From Hydractinia symbiolongicarpus (Eukaryota; Cnidaria; Hydrozoa; Anthoathecata; Hydractiniidae): a DNA stretch of 64,000 nt. The stretch spans positions 4,092,001-4,156,000 of the forward strand of contig NC_079887.1 in the NCBI RefSeq assembly GCF_029227915.1, written 5' to 3'. This document shows positions 50,250-62,090 of this stretch, piece after piece. The notes beneath the pieces were generated by a model, which ran no database searches, had not been told where the DNA came from, and saw only the letters and a list, made by a program, of their open reading frames with translations. Both the position numbers and the translations under genes were made by a program. Every line of letters starts with the position of its first letter. Positions within the stretch are counted from its first letter, which is position 1.

Positions 50250-53200
50250 AATCGCCGGCAAACGAAAACCCGCGATTTCCCGTAAATCCCGGACTCGGCC
50301 CGTATAGTCAAAAGTATACAAAGAAAGTACCCAGGGAGTAAACTCATTTCCCGAACGATTTTTTAAATTATTTTTTCACCACTAAAACGCATGAGACTTG
50401 AAGTTTTCAAAAATGTTTTCATTTTTCATGAGACGCTCAATGAAAGAGGTTTAATCGCCGGCAAACGAAAACCCGCGATTTCCCGTAAATCCCGGGCTTG
50501 GCCCGTATAGTTGAATGTATACAAAGAAAGTACCCTGTGAGTAAACTCATTTCCAGAACGATTTTTTAAATTATTTTTGCACCCCTAAAACGCATAAGAC
50601 TTGCAGTTTTCAAAAATGTTTTCATTTTTGATGAGACGCTGAATAAAAGAAGTTTAATCGCCGGCAAACGAAAAACCGCGATTTCCCGTAAATCCCGGGC
50701 TTGGCCCGTATAGTCAAAAGTATACAAAGAAAGTACCCAGGGAGTAAACTCATTTCCCGAACGATTTTTTAAATTATTTTTTCATCACTAAAACGCATGA
50801 GACTTGTATTTTTCAAAAGTGTTTTCATTTTTGATGAGACGCTGAATTAAAGAAGTTTAATCGCCGGCAAACGAAAACCCGCGATTTCCCGTAAATCCCG
50901 GGCTTGGCCCGTATAGTTGAATGTATATAAAGAAAGTACCCAGGGAGTAAACTGATTTCCCGAACGATTTTTTAAATTATTTTTGCACCACTAGAACGAA
51001 TGAGACTTGTAGTTTTCAAAAATGTTTTCATTTTTGATGAGACGCTGAATAAAAGACGTTTAATCGCCGGCAAACGAAAACCCGCGACTTCCCGTAAATC
51101 CCGGGCTTGGCCCGTATAGTCAAAAGTATACAAAGAAAGTACCCAGGGAGTAAACTCATTTCCCGAACGATTTTTTAAATTATTTTTTCACCACTAAAAC
51201 GCATGAGACTTGTATTTTTCAAAAGTGTTTTCATTTTTGATGAGACGCTGAATTAAAGAAGTTTAATCGCCGGCAAACGAAAACCCGCGATTTCCCGTAA
51301 ATCCCGGGCTTGGTCCGTATAGTCAAAAGTATACATAGAAAGTAACCAGGGAGTAAACTCATTTCCAAAACGATATTTTAAATTTTCTTTTCACCACTAA
51401 AACGCATGAGAATTGTTGTTTTCAAAAATGTTTTCATTTTTGATGAGACGCGGAATAAAAGAAGTTTAATCGCCGGCAAACGAAAACCCGCCATTTCCCG
51501 TAAACCCAGGAATCGGCCCGTATAGTCAAATGTATACAAAGAAAGTGCCCTGTGAGTAAAGTCATTTCCAGAACGATTTTTTAAATTATTTTTCCACCAC
51601 TAAAACGCATGAGACTCGTAGTTTTCAGAAATGTTTTCATTTTTGATGAGACGCTGAATTAAAGAAGTTTAATCGCCGGCAAACGAAAACCCGCGATTTC
51701 CCGTAAATCCCGGACTCGGCCCGTATAGTCAAAAGTATACAAAGAAAGTACCCAGGGAGTAAACTCATTTCCCGAACGATTTTTTAAATTATTTTTTCAC
51801 CACTAAAACGCATGAGACTTGAAGTTTTCAAAAATGTTTTCATTTTTCATGAGACGCTCAATGAAAGAGGTTTAATCGCCGGCAAACGAAAACCCGCGAT
51901 TTCCCGTAAATCCCGGGCTTGGCCCGTATAGTTGAATGTATACAAAGAAAGTACCCTGTGAGTAAACTCATTTCCAGAACGATTTTTTAAATTATTTTTG
52001 CACCCCTAAAACGCATAAGACTTGCAGTTTTCAAAAATGTTTTCATTTTTGATGAGACGCTGAATAAAAGAAGTTTAATCGCCGGCAAACGAAAAACCGC
52101 GATTTCCCGTAAATCCCGGGCTTGGCCCGTATAGTCAAAAGTATACAAAGAAAGTACCCAGGGAGTAAACTCATTTCCCGAACGATTTTTTAAATTATTT
52201 TTTCACCACTAAAACGCATGAGACTTGTATTTTTCAAAAGTGTTTTCATTTTTGATGAGACGCTGAATTAAAGAAGTTTAATCGCCGGCAAACGAAAACC
52301 CGCGATTTCCCGTAAATCCCGGGCTTGGCCCGTATAGTTGAATGTATATAAAGAAAGTACCCAGGGAGTAAACTGATTTCCCGAACGATTTTTTAAATTA
52401 TTTTTGCACCACTAGAACGAATGAGACTTGTAGTTTTCAAAAATGTTTTCATTTTTGATGAGACGCTGAATAAAAGACGTTTAATCGCCGGCAAACGAAA
52501 ACCCGCGACTTCCCGTAAATCCCGGGCTTGGCCCGTATAGTCAAAAGTATACAAAGAAAGTACCCAGGGAGTAAACTCATTTCCCGAACGATTTTTTAAA
52601 TTATTTTTTCACCACTAAAACGCATGAGACTTGTATTTTTCAAAAGTGTTTTCATTTTTGATGAGACGCTGAATTAAAGAAGTTTAATCGCCGGCAAACG
52701 AAAACCCGCGATTTCCCGTAAATCCCGGGCTTGGTCCGTATAGTCAAAAGTATACAAAGAAAGTAACCAGGGAGTAAACTCATTTCCAAAACGATATTTT
52801 AAATTTTCTTTTCACCACTAAAACGCATGAGAATTGTTGTTTTCAAAAATGTTTTCATTTTTGATGAGACGCGGAATAAAAGAAGTTTAATCGCCGGCAA
52901 ACGAAAACCCGCCATTTCCCGTAAACCCAGGAATCGGCCCGTATAGTCAAATGTATACAAAGAAAGTGCCCTGTGAGTAAAGTCATTTCCAGAACGATTT
53001 TTTAAATTATTTTTCCACCACTAAAACGCATGAGACTCGTAGTTTTCAGAAATGTTTTCATTTTTGATGAGACGCTGAATTAAAGAAGTTTAATCGCCGG
53101 CAAACGAAAACCCGCGATTTCCCGTAAATCCCGGGCTTGGCCCGTTTAGTTGAATGTATATAAAGAAAGTACCCAGGGAGTAAACTGATTTCCCGAACGA

Positions 53201-54510
53201 TTTTTTAAATTATTTTTGCACCACTAGAACGAATGAGACTTGTAGTTTTCAAAAATGTTTTCATTTTTGATGAGACGCTGAATAAAAGAAGTTTAATCGC
53301 CGGCAAACGAAAACCCGCGACTTCCCGTAAATCCCGGGCTTGGCCCGTATAGTTGAATGTATACAAAGAAAGTACCCTGTGAGTAAACTCATTTCCAGAA
53401 CGATTTTTTAAATTATTTTTGCACCCCTAAAACGCATAAGACTTGCAGTTTTCAAAAATGTTTTCATTTTTGATGAGACGCTGAATAAAAGAAGTTTAAT
53501 CGCCGGCAAACGAAAAACCGCGATTTCCCGTAAATCCCGGGCTTGGCCCGTATAGTCAAAAGTATACAAAGAAAGTACCCAGGGAGTAAACTCATTTCCC
53601 GAACGATTTTTTAAATTATTTTTTCACCACTAAAACGCATGAGACTTGTATTTTTCAAAAGTGTTTTCATTTTTGATGAGACGCTGAATTAAAGAAGTTT
53701 AATCGCCGGCAAACGAAAACCCGCGATTTCCCGTAAATCCCGGGCTTGGCCCGTATAGTTGAATGTATATAAAGAAAGTACCCAGGGAGTAAACTGATTT
53801 CCCGAACGATTTTTTAAATTATTTTTGCACCACTAGAACGAATGAGACTTGTAGTTTTCAAAAATGTTTTCATTTTTGATGAGACGCTTAATGAATGAGG
53901 TTTAATCGCCGGCAAACGAAAACCCGCGACTTCCCGTAAATCCCGGGCTTGGCCCGTATAGTCAAAAGTATACAAAGAAAGTACCCAGGGAGTAAACTCA
54001 TTTCCCGAACGATTTTTTAAATTATTTTTTCACCACTAAAACGCATGAGACTTGTATTTTTCAAAAGTGTTTTCATTTTTGATGAGACGCTGAATTAAAG
54101 AAGTTTAATCGCCGGCAAACGAAAACCCGCGATTTCCCGTAAATCCCGGGCTTGGTCCGTATAGTCAAAAGTATACAAAGAAAGTAACCAGGGAGTAAAC
54201 TCATTTCCAAAACGATATTTTAAATTTTCTTTTCACCACTAAAACGCATGAGAATTGTTGTTTTCAAAAATGTTTTCATTTTTGATGAGACGCGGAATAA
54301 AAGAAGTTTAATCGCCGGCAAACGAAAACCCGCCATTTCCCGTAAACCCAGGAATCAGCCCGTATAGTCAAATGTATACAAAGAAAGTGCCCTGTGAGTA
54401 AAGTCATTTCCAGAACGATTTTTTAAATTATTTTTCCACCACTAAAACGCATGAGACTCGTAGTTTTCAGAAATGTTTTCATTTTTGATGAGACGCTGAA
54501 TTAAAGAAGT
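50250..54510 (+). repeat. 1421-bp 7-mer, three tandem copies
   Basis: Copies are about 50250-51670, 51671-53091 and 53092-54510. Markers at offset 1421 are GAGACTTGAAGTTTTC (50401/51822), AAAAGACGTTTAATCG (51051/52472) and GAGACTCGTAG (51611/53032/54453). In the third copy about 53092-53340 has a different monomer (ACTAGAACGAATGAG with GCGACTTCC) in place of the CTTGAAG / CATGAGACGCTCAATG monomer, and 53881 has CTTAATGAATGAGG, so this copy has been partly converted. Confidence 0.87.
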
Positions 54511-54735
54511 TTAATCGCCGGCAAACGAAAACCCGCGATTTCCCGTAAATCCCGGGCTTGGCCCGTTTAGTTGAATGTATATAAAGAAAGTACCCAGGGA
54601 GTAAACTGATTTCCCGAACGATTTTTTAAATTATTTTTGCACCACTAGAACGAATGAGACTTGTAGTTTTCAAAAATGTTTTCATTTTTGATGAGACGCT
54701 GAATAAAAGAAGTTTAATCGCCGGCAAACGAAAAC
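54511..54735 (+). repeat. Linker monomer between 7-mer and 9-mer blocks
   Basis: About one monomer that continues the 1421-bp order (CCCGTTTAGTTG at 54562 matches 53141) before the reading changes to GTCAAATGTATAC near 54775, which belongs to the 9-mer. Confidence 0.65.
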
Positions 54736-57700
54736 CCGCGACTTCCCGTAAATCCCGGGCTTGGCCCGTATAGTCAAATGTATACAAAGAAAGTACCCAG
54801 GGAGTAAACTCATTTCCCGAACGATTTTTTAAATTATTTTTTCACCACTAAAACGCATGAGACTTGTATTTTTCAAAAGTGTTTTCATTTTTGATGAGAC
54901 GCTGAATTAAAGAAGTTTAATCGCCGGCAAACGAAAACCCGCGATTTCCCGTAAATCCCGGGCTTGGCCCGTATAGTTGAATGTATATAAATAAAGTACC
55001 CAGGGAGTAAACTGATTTCCCGAACGATTTTTCAAATTATTTTTGCACCACTAGAACGAATGAGACTTGTAGTTTTCAAAAATGTTTTCATTTTTAATGA
55101 GACGCTTAATGAAAGAGTTTTAATCGCCGGCAAACGAAAACCCGCGATTTCCCGTAAATCCCGGGCTTGTCCCGTATAGTCGAATGTATACAAAGAAAGT
55201 GCCCTGTGAGTAAAGTCATTTCCAGAACGATTTTTTAAATTATTTTTCCACCACTAAAACGCATGAGACTTGTAGTTTTCAGAAATGTTTTCATTTTTGA
55301 TGAGACGCTGAATAAAAGTGGTTTAATCGCCGGCAAACGAAAACCCGTGATTTCCCGTAAATCCCGGGCTTGGTCCGTATAGTCAAAAGTATACAAAGAA
55401 AGTAACCAGGGAGTAAACTCATTTCCAAAACGATATTTTAAATTTTCTTTTCAGCACTAAAACGCATGAGAATTGTAGTTTTCAAAAATGTTTTCATTTT
55501 TGATGAGACGCTGAATAAAAGACGTTTAATCGCCGGCAAACGAAAACCCGCCATTTCCCGTAAACCCGGGATTCGGCCCGTATAGTCAAAAGTATACGAA
55601 GAAAGTACCCAGGGAGTAAACTTATTTCCCGAACGATTTTTTATATTATTTTTTCACCACTAAAACGCATGAGACTTGTAGTTTTCAAAAATGTTTTCAT
55701 TTTTGATAGGACGCTGAATAAAAGAAGTTTAATCGCCGGCAAACGAAAACCCGCGATTTCCCGTAAATCCCGGACTCGGCCCGTATAGTCAAAAGTATAC
55801 AAAGAAAGTACCCAGGGAGTAAACTCATTTCCCGAACGATTTTTTAAATTATTTTTTCACCACTAAAACGCATGAGACTTGTAGTTTTCAAAAATGTTTT
55901 TATTTTTGATGAGACGCTGAATAAAAGAAGTTTAATCGCCGGCAAACGAAAACCCGCGACTTCCCGTAAATCCCGGGCTTGGCCCGTATAGTTGAATGTA
56001 TATAAAGAAAGTACCCAGGGAGTAAACTGATTTCCCGAACGATTTTTCAAATTATTTTTGCACCACTAGAACGAATGAGACTTGTAGTTTTCAAAAATGT
56101 TTTCATTTTTAATGAGACGCTTAATGAAAGAGTTTTAATCGCCGGCAAACGAAAACCCGCGATTTCCCGTAAATCCCGGGCTTGTCCCGTATAGTCGAAT
56201 GTATACAAAGAAAGTGCCCTGTGAGTAAAGTCATTTCCAGAACGATTTTTTAAATTATTTTTCCACCACTAAAACGCATGAGACTTGTAGTTTTCAGAAA
56301 TGTTTTCATTTTTGATGAGACGCTGAATAAAAGTGGTTTAATCGCCGGCAAACGAAAACCCGTGATTTCCCGTAAATCCCGGGCTTGGTCCGTATAGTCA
56401 AAAGTATACAAAGAAAGTAACCAGGGAGTAAACTCATTTCCAAAACGATATTTTAAATTTTCTTTTCACCACTAAAACGCATGAGAATTGTAGTTTTCAA
56501 AAATGTTTTCATTTTTGATGAGAAGCGGAATAAAAGAAGTTTAATCGCCGGCAAACGAAAACCCGCGACTTCCCGTAAATCCCGGGCTTGGCCCGTATAG
56601 TCAAATGTATACAAAGAAAGTACCCAGGGAGTAAACTCATTTCCCGAACGATTTTTTAAATTATTTTTTCACCACTAAAACGCATGAGACTTGTATTTTT
56701 CAAAAGTGTTTTCATTTTTGATGAGACGCTGAATTAAAGAAGTTTAATCGCCGGCAAACGAAAACCCGCGATTTCCCGTAAATCCCGGGCTTGGCCCGTA
56801 TAGTTGAATGTATATAAATAAAGTACCCAGGGAGTAAACTGATTTCCCGAACGATTTTTCAAATTATTTTTGCACCACTAGAACGAATGAGACTTGTAGT
56901 TTTCAAAAATGTTTTCATTTTTAATGAGACGCTTAATGAAAGAGTTTTAATCGCCGGCAAACGAAAACCCGCGATTTCCCGTAAATCCCGGGCTTGTCCC
57001 GTATAGTCGAATGTATACAAAGAAAGTGCCCTGTGAGTAAAGTCATTTCCAGAACGATTTTTTAAATTATTTTTCCACCACTAAAACGCATGAGACTTGT
57101 AGTTTTCAGAAATGTTTTCATTTTTGATGAGACGCTGAATAAAAGTGGTTTAATCGCCGGCAAACGAAAACCCGTGATTTCCCGTAAATCCCGGGCTTGG
57201 TCCGTATAGTCAAAAGTATACAAAGAAAGTAACCAGGGAGTAAACTCATTTCCAAAACGATATTTTAAATTTTCTTTTCAGCACTAAAACGCATGAGAAT
57301 TGTAGTTTTCAAAAATGTTTTCATTTTTGATGAGACGCTGAATAAAAGACGTTTAATCGCCGGCAAACGAAAACCCGCCATTTCCCGTAAACCCGGGATT
57401 CGGCCCGTATAGTCAAAAGTATACGAAGAAAGTACCCAGGGAGTAAACTTATTTCCCGAACGATTTTTTATATTATTTTTTCACCACTAAAACGCATGAG
57501 ACTTGTAGTTTTCAAAAATGTTTTCATTTTTGTTAGGACGCTGAATAAAAGAAGTTTAATCGCCGGCAAACGAAAACCCGCGATTTCCCGTAAATCCCGG
57601 ACTCGGCCCGTATAGTCAAAAGTATACAAAGAAAGTACCCAGGGAGTAAACTCATTTCCCGAACGATTTTTTAAATTATTTTTTCACCACTAAAACGCAT

Positions 57701-58388
57701 GAGACTTGTAGTTTTCAAAAATGTTTTTATTTTTGATGAGACGCTGAATAAAAGAAGTTTAATCGCCGGCAAACGAAAACCCGCGACTTCCCGTAAATCC
57801 CGGGCTTGGCCCGTATAGTTGAATGTATATAAAGAAAGTACCCAGGGAGTAAACTGATTTCCCGAACGATTTTTCAAATTATTTTTGCACCACTAGAACG
57901 AATGAGACTTGTAGTTTTCAAAAATGTTTTCATTTTTAATGAGACGCTTAATGAAAGAGTTTTAATCGCCGGCAAACGAAAACCCGCGATTTCCCGTAAA
58001 TCCCGGGCTTGTCCGGTATAGTCGAATGTATACAAAGAAAGTGCCCTGTGAGTAAAGTCATTTCCAGAACGATTTTTTAAATTATTTTTCCACCACTAAA
58101 ACGCATGAGACTTGTAGTTTTCAGAAATGTTTTCATTTTTGATGAGACGCTGAATAAAAGTGGTTTAATCGCCGGCAAACGAAAACCCGTGATTTCCCGT
58201 AAATCCCGGGCTTGGTCCGTATAGTCAAAAGTATACAAAGAAAGTAACCAGGGAGTAAACTCATTTCCAAAACGATATTTTAAATTTTCTTTTCACCACT
58301 AAAACGCATGAGAATTGTAGTTTTCAAAAATGTTTTCATTTTTGATGAGAAGCGGAATAAAAGAAGTTTAATCGCCGGCAAACGAAAA
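54735..58388 (+). repeat. 1827-bp 9-mer, two tandem copies
   Basis: Copies are about 54735-56561 and 56562-58388. Paired markers at offset 1827 are TATATAAATAAAG (54984/56811), TTTCAGCACTAAAACG (55451/57278) and GAAGCGGAATAAAAG (56522/58349). The join is near 56540-56572, where GAAGCGGAATAAAAG is followed by GCGACTTCCCG instead of GCCATTTCCCG. The copies look nearly identical; one visible difference is TTTTGTTAGGACG near 57532 against TTTTGATAGGACG. Confidence 0.88.
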
Positions 58389-60240
58389 CCCGCCATTTCC
58401 CGTAAACCCGGGAATCGGCCCGTATAGTCAAAAGTATACAAAGAAAGTACCCAGGGAGTAAACTTATTTCCCGAACGATTTTTTATTCTATTTTTCCACC
58501 ACTAAAACGCATGAGACTTGTAGTTTTCAAAAATGTTTTCATTTTTGATAGGACGCTGAATAAAAGAAGTTTAATCGCCGGCAAACGAAAACCCGCGATT
58601 TCCCGTAAATCCCGGACTCGGCCCGTATAGTCAAAAGTATACAAAGAAAGTACCCAGGGAGTAAACTCATTTCCCGAACGATTTTTTAAATTATTTTTTC
58701 ACCACTAAAACGCATGAGACTTGTAGTTTTCAAAAATGTTTTCATTTTTCATGAGACGCTCAATGAAAGAGGTTTAATCGCCGGCAAACGAAAACCCGCG
58801 ATTTCCCGTAAATTCCGGGCTTGGCCCGTATAGTCGAATGTATACAAAGAAAGTACCCTGTGAGTAAACTCATTTCCAGAACGATTTTTTAAATTATTTT
58901 TTCACCCCTAAAACGCATAAGACTTGTAGTTTTCAAAAATGTTTTCATTTTTGATGAGACGCTGAATAAAAGAAATTTAATCGCCGGCAAACGAAAAACC
59001 GCGATTTCCCGTAAATCCCGGGCTTGGCCCGTATAGTCAAAAGTATACAAAGAAAGTACCCAGGGAGTAAACTCATTTCCCGAACGATTTTTTAAATTAT
59101 TTTTTCACCACTAAAACGCATGAGACTTGTATTTTTCAAAAGTGTTTTCATTTTTGATGAGACGCTGAATTAAAGAAGTTTAATCGCCGGCAAACGAAAA
59201 CCCGCGATTTCCCGTAAATCCCGGGCTTGGCCCGTATAGTCAAAAGTATACAAAGAAAGTAACCAGGGAGTAAACTCATTTCCAAAACGATATTTTAAAT
59301 TTTCTTTTCACCACTAAAACGCATGAGAATTGTAGTTTTCAAAAATGTTTTCATTTTTGATGAGAAGCGGAATAAAAGAAGTTTAATCGCCGGCAAACGA
59401 AAACCCGCCATTTCCCGTAAACCCGGGAATCGGCCCGTATAGTCAAAAGTATACAAAGAAAGTACCCAGGGAGTAAACTTATTTCCCGAACGATTTTTTA
59501 TTCTATTTTTCCACCACTAAAACGCATGAGACTTGTAGTTTTCAAAAATGTTTTCATTTTTGATAGGACGCTGAATAAAAGAAGTTTAATCGCCGGCAAA
59601 CGAAAACCCGCGATTTCCCGTAAATCCCGGACTCGGCCCGTATAGTCAAAAGTATACAAAGAAAGTACCCAGGGAGTAAACTCATTTCCCGAACGATTTT
59701 TTAAATTATTTTTTCACCACTAAAACGCATGAGACTTGTAGTTTTCAAAAATGTTTTCATTTTTCATGAGACGCTCAATGAAAGAGGTTTAATCGCCGGC
59801 AAACGAAAACCCGCGATTTCCCGTAAATTCCGGGCTTGGCCCGTATAGTCGAATGTATACAAAGAAAGTACCCTGTGAGTAAACTCATTTCCAGAACGAT
59901 TTTTTAAATTATTTTTTCACCCCTAAAACGCATAAGACTTGTAGTTTTCAAAAATGTTTTCATTTTTGATGAGACGCTGAATAAAAGAAATTTAATCGCC
60001 GGCAAACGAAAAACCGCGATTTCCCGTAAATCCCGGGCTTGGCCCGTATAGTCAAAAGTATACAAAGAAAGTACCCAGGGAGTAAACTCATTTCCCGAAC
60101 GATTTTTTAAATTATTTTTTCACTACTAAAACGCATGAGACTTGTATTTTTCAAAAGTGTTTTCATTTTTGATGAGACGCTGAATTAAAGAAGTTTAATC
60201 GCCGGCAAACGAAAACCCGCGATTTCCCGTAAATCCCGGG
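58265..60240 (+). repeat. 1015-bp 5-mer, two tandem copies
   Basis: CATGAGACGCTCAATG recurs at 58751 and 59766, and GAAGCGGAATAAAAG plus AAAAGAAATTTAATCG recur at the same 1015-bp step. The two copies part near 60240, where CCCGTATAGTCAAAAG becomes CCCGTTTAGTTG. The start overlaps the last monomer of the 9-mer because both units use the same GAAGCGG monomer. Confidence 0.83.
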
Positions 60241-62090
60241 CTTGGCCCGTTTAGTTGAATGTATATAAAGAAAGTACCCAGGGAGTAAACTGATTTCCCG
60301 AACGATTTTTTAAATTATTTTTGCACCACTAGAATGAATGAGACTTGTAGTTTTCAAAAATGTTTTCATTTTTGATGAGACGCTGAATAAAAGAAGTTTA
60401 ATTGCCGGCAAACGAAAACCCGCGACTTCCCGTAAATCCCGGGCTTGGCCCGTATAATCAAAAGTATACAAAGAAAGTACCCAGGGAGTAAATTCACTTC
60501 CCGAACGTTTTTTTAAATTATTTTTTCACCACTAAAACGCATGAGACTTGTATTTTTCAAAAGTGTTTTCATTTTTGATGAGACGCTGAATTAAAGAAGT
60601 TTAATCGCCGGCAAACGAAAACCCGCGATTTCCTGTAAATCCCGGGCTTGGCCCGTATAGTTGAATGTATATAAAGAAAGTACCCAGGGAGTAAACTGAT
60701 TTCCCGAACGATTTTTCAAATTATTTTTGCACCACTAGAACGAATGAGACTTGTAGTTTTCAAAAATGTTTTCATTTTTAATGAGACGCTTGATGAAAGA
60801 ATTTTAATCGCCGGTAAACGAAAACCCGCGATTTCCCGTAAATCCCGGGCTTGTCCCGTATAGTCGAATGTATACAAAGAAAGTGCCCTGTAAGTAAAGT
60901 CATTTCCAGAACGATTTTTTAAATTATTTTTCCACCACTAAAACGCATGAGACTTGTAGTTTTCAGAAATGTTTTCATTTTTGATGAGACGCTGAATAAA
61001 AGTGGTTTAATCGCCGGCAAACGAAAACCCGTGATTTCCCGTAAATCCCGGGCTTGGTCCGTATAGTCAAAAGTATACAAAGAAAGTAACCAGGGAGTAA
61101 ACTCATTTCCAAAACGATATTTTAAATTTTCTTTTCACCACTAAAACGCATGAGAATTGTAGTTTTCAAAAATGTTTTCATTTTTGATGAGACGCTGAAT
61201 AAAAGAAGTTTAATCGCCGGCAAACGAAAACCCGCGACTTCCCGTAAATCCCGGGCTTGGCCCGTATAGTCAAAAGTATACAAAGAAAGTACCCAGGGAG
61301 TAAACTCATTTCCCGAACGATTTTTTAAATTATTTTTTCACCACTAAAACGCATGAGACTTGTATTTTTCAAAAGTGTTTTCATTTTTGATGAGACGCTG
61401 AATTAAAGAAGTTTAATCGCCGGCAAACGAAAACCCGCGATTTCCCGTAAATCCCGGGCTTGGCCCGTGTAGTTGAATGTATATAAAGAAAGTACCCAGG
61501 AAGTAAACTGATTTCCCGAACGATTTTTCAAATTATTTTTGCACCACTAGAACGAATGAGACTTGTAGTTTTCAAAAATGTTTTCATTTTTAATGAGACG
61601 CTTAATGAAAGAGTTTTAATCGCCGGCAAACGAAAACCCGCGATTTCCCGTAAATCCCGGGCTTGTCCCGTATAGTCGAATGTATACAAAGAAAGTGCCC
61701 TGTGAGTAAAGTCATTTCCAGAACGATTTTTTAAATTATTTTTCCACCACTAAAACGCATGAGACTTGTAGTTTTCAGAAATGTTTTCATTTTTGATGAG
61801 ACGCTGAATAAAAGTGGTTTAATCGCCGGCAAACGAAAACCCGTGATTTCCCGTAAATCCCGGGCTTGGTCCGTATAGTCAAAAGTATACAAAGAAAGTA
61901 ACCAGGGAGTAAACTCATTTCCAAAACGATATTATAAATTTTCTTTTCACCACTAAAACGCATGAGAATTGTTGTTTTCAAAAATGTTTTCATTTTTGAT
62001 GAGACGCGGAATAAAAGAAGTTTAATCGCCGGCAAACGAAAACCCGCCATTTCCCGTAAACCCAGGAATCGGCCCGTATAGTCAAAAGTA
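60240..62090 (+). repeat. Heptamer-family monomers, related to 43.2-44.3 kb
   Basis: The CCCGTTTAGTTG, GTATAATCAAAAG and CTTGATGAAAG classes follow each other as in 43.2-44.3 kb (offset 17051). Class a recurs at 60786 and 61598 (812 bp, four monomers). No gene is present. Confidence 0.75.
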
